From: Cryptomeria japonica
Lineage: Eukaryota > Streptophyta > Pinopsida > Cupressales > Cupressaceae
Assembly: GCF_030272615.1 (NCBI RefSeq)
Contig: NC_081413.1
Location: 601,958,709 to 602,022,708, forward strand
Direction: 5' to 3'
DNA: 64,000 nt
The notes under the pieces were generated by a model. That model was given only the letters and a program-made list of their open reading frames with translations, ran no database searches and was not told the DNA's origin. Both the position numbers and the translations under genes were made by a program. Below are positions 51,620-63,005 of this stretch, one piece after another. Numbering within the stretch: position 1 is the stretch's first letter; each line of letters opens with the position of its first letter.

Positions 51620-52408
51620 TCACTTTGTTGGGGTCAGAGGGAAACCAAGGCGGTCTACCTCTTCCTGAGAAATCCAAGATGAATCTTCAACTGGTTTGCT
51701 CCACTTTACAAGGTATTCTTTGTACTGACTATTTTGGGTACTAAGCCCAATCCTTTTGTCTAAAATCTCTTCAATTCGATTTGGTTCCTTCTAGGGAAAT
51801 TGTTTCTCAAGGTTTGCAACACTATCCTCACTGAATTCTGGTTCATGGTACTCATGAAGATCTGCAATGTTGAATATAGGTGAAATACTTAGACTATCCA
51901 GTAGCCCTACTTCATATGCATTTCCAGAACTTAACTTTCTCAAAATATTACAGGGTCCAAACTTCTTCATCGACAACTTATTGTAAGTTCCAACCGAGAA
52001 TCTCTCTTTTCTCAAGTATACCATCACTTCATTGCCAACTTCAAATTCCTTATGTATCCTCTTCTCATCTTCCTTCTCCTTATATTTTCTATTCATGTCT
52101 TCCAAATGTTGTCTAACCTGAATGTGCAATGCTGCCATGTGATCTGCAAAATCTTTTGCTTTTGAACTCTTCTGATCTTCACTGCTAATGTCTCTCGATT
52201 CTATTATTCCTCTAGGATGCACTCCTGTAATAATCTCAATTTTTTTTTTTCCGTTACTTCTATTCATTGAATTGTTATAGGCAAACTCTGCTTGTGCAAG
52301 GATCAAATCCCAACTTTTAGTTTTATCTCCCACTACACATCTCAATAAGTTTCCAAAAATCCTGTTAACTACTTCTGTGTGTCCACTAGTCTGTGGATGT
52401 GTTAGCAT
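51620..52408 (-). pseudogene. Integrase C-half plus chromodomain, truncated
   Basis: The minus strand reads HPQTSGHTEVVNRIFGNLLR (integrase core with the catalytic Glu; TSGHTE where TDGQTE is usual), a long C-terminal domain with VMVYLRKERFSVGTYNKL, an in-frame TAG near 51790, then a chromodomain (YKEYLVKWSKPVEDSSW) and a TGA at 51620. The chromodomain identifies a Ty3 chromovirus. The N-terminal part of integrase and everything upstream are missing because the sequence changes abruptly at about 52400. Confidence 0.85.
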
Positions 52409-52505
52409 CCCCTTAATTTTCCATTAAAATTTCAAGCTTGCAGGTTACCTTTTGGTGTTTCTTTCCTTTTCGATCTTTATATTTCTTCGCTTTGAACCTA
52501 AGTCG

Positions 52506-52920
52506 TTGAACCTTTAAACAATTCAAAGGTTCAAGGTTCAAAGTGCACTTTAGGTAATGTCCCTAGCGGCTTTGTCTTAATTGAAAAGCAAGCACATTGT
52601 TATAATGTGTTTTGAATTTTGAACCCGTGAACCTTTTTGGTTCAAGGTTCAAACATTTCTTTTGCGTGAGTCGTGGCTGTGTAATGTTATTTAACAAGAA
52701 AGCGTAAATGTGATTAAGTCGGTATTGAAATTGAACTTTGAACCATTTGTATTTTGGTTCAATGGTTCAAAGTTCAAAGTCCTTTCATTTGTTTGTTGTG
52801 GTTATTGCTCATTCCCAGTATTGTTTCGAGCCGCAAGTTTGAAAGTTTTCTATTTTTCTCTCCGAATGAACTTGAGCCATTGAAATCCTTGTGAGTTGGT
52901 TCAAGGTTCAAAAGGTTCAC
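52506..52920 (+). promoter_or_regulatory. Four GGTTCAAGGTTCAAA hairpin clusters
   Basis: Clusters lie at 52506-52542 (GAACCTTT...AAAGGTTCAAGGTTCAAA), 52628-52653 (GAACCTTTTTGGTTCAAGG), 52736-52772 (CTTTGAACCA...TGGTTCAATGG) and 52896-52920 (GGTTCAAGGTTCAAAAGG). The first three can form stems with the flanking inverse motif. All lie 0.5-0.9 kb upstream of the ORF at 53431. Function is unknown; repeated protein-binding sites are one possibility. Confidence 0.55.
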
Positions 52921-53430
52921 TCCAAGTTGACTCTAAAGATTTTAATAACACTGGAGGCAATGCGGAAAAAAACAATATTCCCAGCATCTAGTAGTTTAAA
53001 ATTCTAAATTTGGAAAGAAATCATGAGGACATTAACTATTTGTGCGAAGGTGATGGGAAATTAAGAAAGTGTTGAGTTTTCAATCATATCACTGTAACTT
53101 CACACATTTGAATGAATCATTATGAAGTGTGTGTAGATTTTTTTCTCGGTTTTTTTCCATTTGTTCAAAAAGACATGTGAATTGATAAACAAAATTGTAA
53201 AGGTTGTAGCTGTTATAACTGAATGAATCAGAGACGCTGAAGGTAATTTTAGCTCCACTTTCCTGAGAGGGTTTCACAGATTCATGGTGGTAACAGGTGA
53301 GTTCAGACAATTTCCCTATCCTGTATTTCTTTAGTTCAGAAGGTCTATCAGTGTAGGAGAAATCTTTGGTTTGTTGCAATAGAATTCTATCCTGCTTTAG
53401 AATTGTTTGGTAAAAGTATAAATAGACATT

Positions 53431-56400
53431 ATGAGGCTGATACTTCCAAAACTTGGTCGGACATCATGCTTGGTGAGCATACTTCTAGAATTAGATGACA
53501 CTTCTTTAGCTCAAGCCGACCTAGGATATTTCTTAGAAAGGGCCAGAAACCCTGAAGTTGGTTCAATGATGGAGAGAATAGTAAGAAGTGGCCTAATTGA
53601 AGCTATCACATTTCCAATTGTTGCCCCATGCCCAGATTTGGTGATAGCATGTATGAATAGATATGATGCTGAAAACAGGTGCATAAGATCCAGTAGTGGC
53701 GAGTTGTTAGTTGATATTAACAGAGAAACAATAATGTATGCGATGGGAATCCCGCATAAGGATGCATATGAGGACTGGTCAATTGGGACCTCATATGCAT
53801 TCTTCTCTGAGAAGAAAAGTGTATACAGAAGCATTATTGCAAGAAATTGGCTTCTAAAATTTCAAAAGGGTGGGTCATGGCTGCCAAAGCCTCTTACTAG
53901 GGAGCACTTCATTACAAAAGTGCGAGATATTGTTATATTGTTGAACAGGCTGAAGGGGAATTCACACTCCTTTTACTGGGAGGAATGGATGTATTTTTAT
54001 ATTCAGGTGCTTCTATCAGGTGAAAAATATCTTGACTGGGTGCAAGTGATTGTAGAAAGGATTCATGAGGGTTTAAGTAATTTTGTGGGTATGTCTAGCT
54101 TTTACATGTCTTCTTATTTATTCTACATATTAGCTTGTACTAGAGATTGGCACAGATTGCATATTGAACCATGGGTAGATGGTATGAAAGCCTATGAATA
54201 CTACCCTTTACTACAACAAAAAAGATATGCAGAGCATATCACTAGATGGAATGGTGTCTTTGTAGGAAGACTTGCATTTGAATTACAGGGTGATGTTAAT
54301 AAAAGGATGTCAGTTGAAGCCATGGAATTGATTAGCATTTATGTCATCTTTTTCATTGAATTTCCCAGGTTTACCTATCTCAGAGTGGGTGGTTTTGAGG
54401 GTGAACCATTCAAGCTACCCAGATACGCCTTTGATAGCTATGTACTCATTGAAGTGAGAAGACAATTAAATCATATTGATAAAAAGTTAAGAACAAAGGG
54501 AGAATCTGGATTTGCTTTGTCAATTGAAATTGGCTATTACAGCTGTAAGTCCGTGTTTGATGCTTTGAACTTGGAGTTAGAATTTAAGAAGATGAATTTG
54601 TAGCCTTATGTTGCCAAATGGAAGTTTGACAATAGGGGATATGCTATGGAGAATTTGAATGTGGATGATCATTTCTGTCATGAACCCCAATTGGAAGACT
54701 ACTGGGAAAATTGTAGTGATGAGTACGAAGTAAGGAAGAGATTATGGTTGAGATTCACTCTACAACAAGTAATTACCATGAGACTTCCCATCAATGTGTC
54801 TGGGGTATAGGAAGAAACAGGGGAGGATGTTTTGGACCCTGAATTTAATAAGAAGGTTCAAGGACAGCCGATTCCTGAGATTGACTGGGAAAAAAGGGAA
54901 GATGAAAACATTTAGGCTAGGACCTTCAATGTTATAAGGAGAACTGAAAAATGGTTAAGGGACCAAAAATTTAGAAAAAGATCACTCATGCCTTCACATG
55001 AACTAACAGTTGGTTCACATGCTACAACTCCACTTCATATTTCTACCTCTAACAAGATTTTTGATGTTACAGGTGATACAAAGCCAGTTGTTGAAGAAGT
55101 TCAACCTAGAAGATCAAAAAGGTCCCCACTGAGTTCTTCAACAACCCGAGTGACTCACTCGAGAAGAAAGAAGAAGAGTAGAGAGCCAATGTTGAATCAA
55201 ATTGTTGTAGACCTGAATCCGAGTGAGGAAGTTGAAGTGATAATGGATCAGTAGGAATTGAATAACCATCTAGTACAAGATGTGGATACAGGTAAAGAAC
55301 CAGAAGGAGAGACAAATCCAATGAACACCCTAACTATTGTTGATTTCCTAAGTGCTTAGATAACTCCTCTATCCAAAGAAACTTCAAGCACTTTGCGATG
55401 GTTAGGGGCTTCCATTGGGAAGAAATGTAGTGTTGTCCCAATCACAGTTCCCATGGAAGATATGATGAGCAAGTGCCTCAGAAAAAGTGTCTAAGCCAAA
55501 GAAACTCAAAACACAGACAATGGTGGAGGTCGATGAGGCTACAGGTCATTGGACAGCTGAATTAGCTAAACCTATCCCAGGCAGAGATTCAGAGAAAGCT
55601 ATTGAAGATGACTTCACTGTGGAGATTTGGGAGTTGCTTCACGGGCAGTTGATGTAAAGCACTTGGAATCCTCCACAAAGAGGATGACTTCAAGATCTTG
55701 GAAAGATGAAAAAGATAAAAAGGAGTTGAAACAGATCATCACCCAAATGGTTGAATACATTAATGCCATACATCATCCAAGTCCTCAATCCCTATCACAA
55801 ATGACACTATCCTTTTATCCCAAATCTCTGGTGAACCAAAAGATGTTAGATCAGGTTCAGAGGAACAAAATGGTGGCAGAGATGTTCGATGAATGGCTTG
55901 ACCTTATAATACAACAAGGTTTAGATTATATTGTTAGCTTGGTAAAAGTGTATGAAGATGCTATAACCATAAGTAAGGATTTAGAACTAGAAGCTATTGC
56001 CTGGGAAAAGGAAAGGACTAAATGGGTGGTAGTACTTGCACAAATGAACAATGTGTAGAAAATCGACGTAATGAAGTTCTTAGCTAAGAAACCCATGGAG
56101 AGTTAGGATGATAACGTTCTTTATGTGTCGAGGAAAAATATAGAATGGTGAAATTCAATCATCAAACAAGGCCATGAGGAATCTACAAGGTTGCTTAAAG
56201 GGTTGATAGATCTAATTGGCACAATGCAGAGAGATCTTAAGTGTATTGACATCCAACTCATGAAGGAAGATGGTCAGACAATTGAAGCTTCTGTAGACAT
56301 GGCAAAGATCTTCAAGGAAAGAATACAGTTCATTAGGGAAACAAAGTCCTTGACTACAAATGATTTCTCAAAGGTGGCTAGAATAGAGTCAATGTTCACA

Positions 56401-56628
56401 GTTTTCTCTGATCATTTGGAGGCACATAAAGCTAAGGTGTTGCAGGTAAATATGGATAAGGAGGTCTGGAAACAACACATCTTACATATTGGACTCCCGT
56501 GTTTTCAAGTCATCTTCAATTTCTCAGCAACACATTTGGAGTGGCGTAGCATGCATAGTTCCACGACAAAGCAAGATAAATCAGCAGCCTCCTCTTCCAC
56601 GATGGAGTCCCGATCAACTAATGGATGA
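53431..56628 (+). pseudogene. Long decayed ORF, unknown protein of about 1065 codons
   Basis: One frame runs from ATG 53431 to TGA 56626, broken mainly by TAG codons (54601, then near 54808, 54913, 55252, 55357, 56056, 56104), a TGA near 56149, and a compensating pair of frameshifts near 55478 and 55622. The first 390 codons are uninterrupted. They contain LVIACMNRYDAENRC then SGELLVDINRETIMYAMGIP, a layout like PMD and related plant transposon-protein domains ('rG-v-is-e-I--lgiP'). The middle is charged, with a nuclear-localisation-like RRSKRS...HSRRKKKSRE (55108-55189). The C-terminal third is helical. I do not recognise the family. Most stops are explained by CAG-to-TAG change. A TATA-like TATAAATA at 53417 is too close to the ATG to be trusted. 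Confidence 0.65.
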
Positions 56629-57446
56629 GCTGTCAGCCAATCTACGACTGTTGTTTATTTAGTTTCATTTGGTTTCAAGTAAATAGTTTCTTTAACTCTA
56701 GGTTAGAGTTAACAGTTTTTAGTTATGATGTAACAAACTATTGGCCTGGGGGATATATATGTAAGTAAGTTTAAGAGAGGGTCCGAAAAACTGTGATTTG
56801 GAGGAACAGATCTGTTTTCTTTGAAATTCTCAAAAACTGATATTTCTGGTGTTTGAATGAAATGTTATTGTGTGCAATCTTAAAATCCGTGTGTTTGAAG
56901 AATTAGCAATCTCAGTTGGGATTTTTGCTGATGTGCAAAAAAATCATTTCATTACCAGTTATTTATGTGTTTCTGAATTCATTAATTTTGTTACTTATAA
57001 GGAAATTCATTGTTGTTTAAGTGGTAATGATCCCCCTTGTCCTGTGAGGCATGAGTGAGAATTGATCAACATTTATACTACTTTGAGTTTACTTTGTTTT
57101 GGGTTTATAGAATGAACATGTGTGGAAGTAGAAGTTTGTGAGGCCTACATTTGAAATAGATCTTCATGATATTCTTTTCAGTCTTCATAGAATTCTTTTA
57201 TGTTGATGAATGAATGCGAAATCCTTTCGTGCTTTCTAGTGAAAGTGTATTCATTTCTAAATTTTCTGCATAAAAATTCATTGTAAATCTCATGAGGAGC
57301 TTCCCTCTAATGTAGAGGATGAACCTTAAATCAGTTCACCCAACTGTTGGTTCATTTGTTTTCCTTTCATAAAGGGGTGTGCAAGAGTCATATTGTTATT
57401 CAAATATAGTTTAAAGAAAGGGAAAATCTGTTAACCAATAGATTTT

Positions 57447-57464
57447 TGGTGACTTTGCTGGAGA
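57447..57464 (+). other. Degenerate Tat-like primer binding site
   Basis: TGGTGACTTTGCTGGAGA resembles the TGGCGACTCTGCTGGGGA-type PBS of plant Tat-lineage Ty3 elements (recalled, not searched). On the plus strand it would mark the end of a plus-strand 5' LTR at about 57437. Confidence 0.45.
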
Positions 57465-57527
57465 GTCGAATCATAAGACTGGTTGCTTAATTACAGAATA
57501 TCAAGAATTGAATTGTCAATTTCTAAT

Positions 57528-59188
57528 TGTGTAGGGGAAAAAGTGAGACTAGGTTAACATGCCCTAATCCTACCTTTTGACACACATTACGGAATACGAA
57601 AGAGCCTAGAGATATCGCACAATTGGCTACTTCTTTTGGTGAAAGAGAGAGCCACGGTATATCTATTAGGATTTCTATTCCCTTGTTGAAATTGAAAGCT
57701 AAAATCATACAAGTTCAAACCCTAATCCCAAAATGCAAGTATGAACTAATAACAAGATTGCAGAATTGAGATTAAACAATGAACAGCTGTAAATACAAGG
57801 ATGAAATAAGAATGCAGATGTGTACTCGGAGTCAAAATCGGACTGAAAATGTTCGGGATGGGGGCGCGGGCGCCACTGTCCTGAAAACTGCACCGGAAAC
57901 TGCTGTTCTGCACTCTGAAACACTGTCGGGAAGTTGTCTGTAAGCTGTCTGTCCGGAGGACCAGGGCGCCCAGCACCTCTGTCCCAGGGACCAGGGTGCC
58001 CAGCACCCCAGTCCTGGTAGGACCAAGGCGCCCAGCGCCCCTGTCCTAGTCTTCTGCTCTGCAATTTGACACAGGGTGCTGTCTCGACCTTCTCTCTCCG
58101 GATCTGTATCCCGCGGCATCATCTGAATCTCGAAACCTGCAATGATATCTAAAAAAGGGTGTATGGGCAGCTATATAGGGTTTTGCCTTAGTCAAACCCC
58201 CACTTTGGTGATTTCCACCTCCACGAATAGCCAAGTTGTTTTGTAAAATGTATTGTGTGTGCAGACCTAGTGTGTGTGCAAGGTCCAAAAATGCAAGAAA
58301 GCAAACTAGAGCAACCTAGAAAGTAAACCCTAATTGCTTGTAAATGATAATGTAAATGCTCTAAATCAAGATGCAAAGTGATCTAAAGCATGAATAAATG
58401 ATTTATTGAAGCTTATGTAAAGACATGAAAACAACATGAAATCATACCCAACCCTCAAGGGAGGAGTACAAGCCAATCTTCAGTCGGTAATCTCCTATTG
58501 TTCTTCAATGTCTTCCAAGACCTAAGTGGATGAATGAATTTGATAGATTCTTGATAGAAGGATGTTGAATGTTGTTGAAGTCTTCAAAGATCTGCTCTTT
58601 CGCTGCATATGAAGTTCCTGAAAGCCAAAAATCCCATCCCTTCAAATGAAGAAAGAGAGCTCTTATGTAGGAAACCCTAGATCGTAAATTCGTATTTTGG
58701 CCGACCTAGAGATTGAATATCCTGCCAATTTCTTGGGGTTAAGCTTTATTTTATGATTGGATCGTGCTCCCAAAATTTTGAGAAAAATGTTCGAGACCAT
58801 GTGCACTTCGGGCGCCACGGTCCCGACAACTTTTCACCAAATTTTCAGGGCCGTCGGATATGATGATTTTAGAGAGAATCCCGAAGTTACAGGTGATTTC
58901 GAGATGTTTTGACCCCGAAACCAAGCCCCCAAGTTCGAAATAGGACTTAATTAGGGTTTTTGATCGAGTGATGTATAGGAGGAATAAAATGCGAAGGGCG
59001 CGCTTTAGTGAAAGGGCCCAACTTTATGATGTAGAGAATGATGAAATAGGACCTTAGACCTAATTAATTTGACTAATTAAGTGCTTGAGGAGAAATGCAA
59101 TGCAGAATGTAAAATGCACTAAGGCGGGTGCTAAACTAGGTGTGAAATTGTACCACCCTAGTGAGTGCGTACAATTTACGATGCTACA
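57528..59188 (-). repeat. 3' LTR of the PMD-bearing Ty3 element
   Basis: On the minus strand it starts TGTAGCATCGTAAATTG at 59188, directly after a polypurine tract, and probably ends CTACACA at about 57528 (about 1661 bp). It contains GC-rich GGACCAGGGCGCCCA repeats (57955-58050), a related GGGCGCCACGGTCCC at 58809, and the phrase shared with 50385-50470. The left edge rests only on a CA end and the change in sequence. Confidence 0.65.
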
Positions 59189-59205
59189 TTTAGCCCCCAC
59201 TTTAG
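59189..59205 (-). other. Polypurine tract of the PMD-bearing element
   Basis: The minus strand reads CTAAAGTGGGGGCTAAA immediately before the LTR start TGTAGC. This sets the element's orientation (minus) and identifies the adjacent LTR as 3'. Confidence 0.75.
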
Positions 59206-59770
59206 CGGTCATATGAGTACTACGTGCATATGCAAGCTAAAGTATAGAAAAGTAAACATTATTTGAAAAAGGATATATCCATAAGTTGTCGGACGAAGCC
59301 CCCGGCGATATTTGCAGTACACAGTTAGGAACCGCACCCTACAAAACACACGTTAGATCACAAAATCACCTAATGCTTACTAAGGAAAGTGATGAAATCT
59401 GTGAGCAGCTATATGCCCCCCCTGTTTCGACTTGCTTATTAGGGAGGTGAAACAGGGTAGCATGTTTACTTGCGACAAATTGTGTAAGAGAGTGTTGATG
59501 AGGGGTGTTCACTAAATAGGCTTCATCAGAGCACTTTTTGGAACATCCCGAGAGTAGGGGAATGAAAATATGATTCCAACGCAACAAACGGCTCGAAAAT
59601 CGCATCTCCCAAACTCAAGTTATGATAAAATGAATGATAGAGGAAAATTAGGGTTTCAAAAAGTAAGAATAAACAAACGAGAGTATATACTTCGAAAGTG
59701 ACACTTGTATTCATCACTTTGTTGATTTCAGAATACTATTCAGTGCAGCGAAGCCCACATAGCCATCATC

Positions 59771-62413
59771 ATGCCTTCACGATGACCAGAGCGTCCCACG
59801 AGGATTGAGATTCTACGCCAGGCCGTGATCGACGATGAGCCACTGGATGAGGTGAGTTGACTGAACGTTTGACTTTTGATTTTTCGCATGTTTGACTTTT
59901 CCGTGATCGTATGCGGGCCTTGAAGGCTGACCGGGGCCCACCCAGGGTGCCATGGTCCCTGTGGGGCGCCCTGGTCCCCCCAGAGCGCCATGGTCCCTGA
60001 CAGGGGCGCCATGGTCCCTTCAGGGCGCCATGGTCCCCTCAGGGTGCCCTGGTCCCTGACAGGGCACCATGGTCCCCAATCAGGGCCTGGCGAAGGGTTT
60101 CAGGGCTAGCATACGATGTCCGACAGTTTGTATTTGCGATTTTGATGATCGAGTACTGATTATGGTCATGTTTTGGTGTTGCAGGGTCTCCCGTACATGA
60201 GAGAGCATACAACGGGACATATTCTTCGCAGTTTGCGAGATCAGATTCCACGGCTGACTCAGTCAGAGAGAGACACACTATCGATTGTAGGATTGTGGTA
60301 TGTGATTCTCATGCCGGCCATTCGATTTCATCCTGCGATGCTGATGGCACTGATGGAGCGATGGGATCCTGACACATGCACTTTTCACCTTCCAGGAGGA
60401 GAGCTGACAGTCACACTCGAGGATGTGTATAGTATACTTCATCTTCCTATCAGAGGAGTGACAGTTACATACGCGACCGATCGGTCAGCGGAGGATCATC
60501 AGAGAGAGCAGGTGTATTGCATAGGGAGAGTCATGCCGAGTGAGACGAGAGGTCACATCATGGTCAGCTGGCTCTTACATCCTACAGGGGAGGTACCACT
60601 TCTGAGACGCCTTATGATAGCCATCATAGCACTAGCCGTCTGCCCTAATGGGCGAGGGACACATATGCATGGGGGCCTCACATGGTGTATCAGAGCGATG
60701 GAGAGACACAGGAGAGTGTATGCTTGGGGTCGAAGTATGCTTGCACATCTCTATCACGACCTTGAGGAGTATGTATTCGGACAGGGGTTCAGTTTGATGA
60801 CCTGTACACTTTTGCAGGTGTGGATTCTAGAGCACTTCACATGCACCAGGCCTGTCGGCTTTCCGTTGAGTACGGCTAGCGAGCGACCTAGGGTGTTCGC
60901 TTATCCACTTACCAGCGAGTGGAGATTTGGAGATTTGTTATATTGGAGAGTGATTTTTGACAGACTGACAGCCGAGGTGACAGTGTGGAGACCTTACCTA
61001 CGGATGCACAAATGGGATGGTATGGAGAGACAGTTAGCATGCCTACAGAGGAACCGCCTACTGCAGGGACGATATTCACACATCATAGTCCCTTTCTACT
61101 TCGACCGAGTACGGAGGCAGTTCGGACTAGAGCAGTGTGTTCTAGCCGATGTGCCCATCTATACTCGACACTCACGGGTCCTTCCCAGACCTAGAGTGGT
61201 AGCGAGACCGATGGTAGATGACATTGAGACGACAGACTTAGAGGGATCTGATCAAGATGTAGTCACTGACTATTCTGCAGAGCCTGGAGCACAGCAGAGG
61301 TACATCTCATGGTTTATGAGATCATATCCAGGTCCTATCTTTCCACCAGATCATCCGATAGGCTATCCAGGCCCATGGAGACATGGAGACCGAGATGAGG
61401 ACCAGGGATCCAGGTCGGAGGAGCCAGAGGAGGGAGAGGGTCATGAGGAGGCGGGAGATCCTGATCCACCTATAGGGGATCAGCCTAATGATGAGGAGGA
61501 GGAGGAGGAGGATACAGATAGAGAGGAGGATGAGGAGGATGCAGATAGAGAGGAGGACGAGGAGGATGCAGATAGAGAGGAGGACGAGGAGGATGCAGGT
61601 GATGATGCGGATGAGGACGAGGATGAGGATGACGAGGAGGACGACGAGGAGGAGGATAGAGATGATGAGGAGGAGTTGGATGCAGCTCCCCACCATTCAG
61701 GAGACGATACCATAGCACTAGATCCACCTCTTATTCCCCAACAGGGGGAACATGAGGTGATACGGAGGCCTGTCCCTAGTACCGTCCAGCCTACACCCAT
61801 CGTGGATAGATTATTCGAGCGAGGGGAGCCTAGCGGTTCCCAGGCACAGATACTACCATATCATGATCCCTACTGGCGCGAGGGAGATCCAGGTATAGTA
61901 GGTTTATATTGATTGATTCATGTTTTGATGATATAGAATGGTACTAACAAAAATCTGTTCTACTACCACAACTAATGTGCAGGAATGGCGTTCCCTGATT
62001 CAGCAGGCAATGACAGATATTTCCATGATAGCACAGATCCCCAGTTCCTCACAGATTGCCTATAGGCCTCAGGGGAACACGGGTCGGCATGAGGATTTGT
62101 TTTTCCCATTCCGAGTACAGGTAGATATATGGAGGGAGAGAGAGAGAGTCCTATTAGAGGACCTCCAGCAGGGGCGACAGAGAGAGAGAGTCCTATCAGA
62201 GGACCTCCAGCAGGCGTGGTGAGATCTAGCAGCGGCTCAGACCGAGGCTACCACCTATCACGCGATCCTTATGGATAGGGATCATAGGAGTTCCTCTCGG
62301 AGTCACTCACGATCTGTATCGCGCTACACACCCATGGGTCCACCTTCACAGCCAGACCAGGAGGGAGCATCCAGTCGACACTCTCCAGCCACTAGCCCTA
62401 GGGATAGGAGATG
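59771..62413 (+). pseudogene. Plant mobile domain (PMD, MAIN-like) gene, antisense in a Ty3 element
   Basis: Exon 1 (59771-59851) encodes MPSR, a TGA (59783), then PERPTRIEILRQAVIDDEPL. A GT-AG intron (59852-60184) joins it in phase 0 to a long exon beginning GLPYMREHTTGHILRSLRDQ. This exon is open to about 61912 and has PMD hallmarks: IVGLWYVILMPAIRFHPAML, FHLPGGELTVTLEDVYSILH, MHKWDG. The C-terminal part is acidic, with repeated DREEDEEDA (61500-61680), probably disordered. A further exon (about 61982-62413, ending SRHSPATSPRDRR) needs a second splice, donor uncertain near 61895-61904, and has a TGA at 62220. MAIN-family PMD proteins are nuclear; copies in Ty3 elements are known. It lies between the integrase and 3' LTR of a minus-strand element, antisense to pol. 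Two TGAs, both in CGA-like context, make this copy probably inactive. Confidence 0.8.
59944..60089 (+). repeat. Minisatellite AGGGCGCCATGGTCCCNNNC, about 7 units
   Basis: Units of 18-21 bp sit inside the first PMD intron, each with GCGCC/GTGCC-(A/C)TGGTCCC. The inverse motif GGACCAGGGCGCC repeats in the adjacent LTR (57955-58050). Confidence 0.9.
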
Positions 62414-63005
62414 ATTTTATGATGTAGGAGAGGTCACATTTTGGATATACAGTGACCTATATTTGTATACGATCCACACATATATGTATATATACATGCT
62501 TCTCTTTTGTCTCAAATGTGTTATCTTTAATGCTTAAAACAATGTATATTTTGTTTTGATTAAATCTAATACATTTGGTAAATGTACATGTATGTTCGGA
62601 ATTTAATTTCCATGTGATTGATTTCTCAATACTCCATGATTAAATTGATACATGTGTGACTTAATTAAAATATTTAATCAAGTACAACATTGATGATAAG
62701 GAAGAAATATGCATTAAGTCGAAGAATCATATAACTAATGTGATTTAATTTTGAACTTAAACACAACATGATACGATTCTACTTAACACATAACGACACT
62801 GTATAATATGCTAGCATAATGGAATGTAAATCTTTCACAATTTACATAAATGAATTCAAGACAAACTATAAAGTAAGAAGACACGCTTGTCAGGAACGAA
62901 GCAATATAGATTAAACAATATAATATTTAATTCTATTTTGCTTTAATCAAGAAACACTAACATATTATCCAATGTTGAAGAATTGAAAAGAAGATAGATG
63001 AAGAA
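62414..63005. other. Spacer between PMD gene and integrase
   Basis: AT-rich, no coding signal. It follows a TATATGTATATATAC run (62480-62497), which could be part of the PMD 3' end. It would be the untranslated 3' region after pol on the minus strand. Confidence 0.5.

Larger units (their letters stand above)
52400..57437 (+). repeat. Candidate giant LTR (or element 3' part) carrying an ORF
   Basis: The left edge TGTTAGCATCCCCTTAATTT interrupts the integrase and resembles the TGTAGCATCCTAAATT LTR start seen elsewhere in this window. The right side ends TTAACCA, nine bases before a Tat-like PBS at 57447. Between them lie hairpin motifs, a long decayed ORF, and a TATA-like GATATATATG at 56752, about 690 bp before the end. 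This order fits an LTR whose U3 contains an ORF. The alternative is ORF, then an ordinary 3' LTR, then a tandem junction. No second copy in the window decides it. Confidence 0.35.

Noticed and set aside
53417-53424. TATAAATA as promoter of the unknown ORF
   Set aside because: It lies only 14 bp before the ATG, too close for a normal plant 5' UTR; it may be chance or imply a later start.
60173-60184. PMD protein starting at TTG 60173
   Set aside because: TTG is not a plausible plant start, and this stretch is the end of an intron (TTGCAG) joining in phase to exon 1 at 59851.
61322-61800. Ser-rich and Leu/Ile-rich minus-strand frames
   Set aside because: They are complements of the acidic GAGGA repeats in the PMD gene; low complexity explains the open frames.
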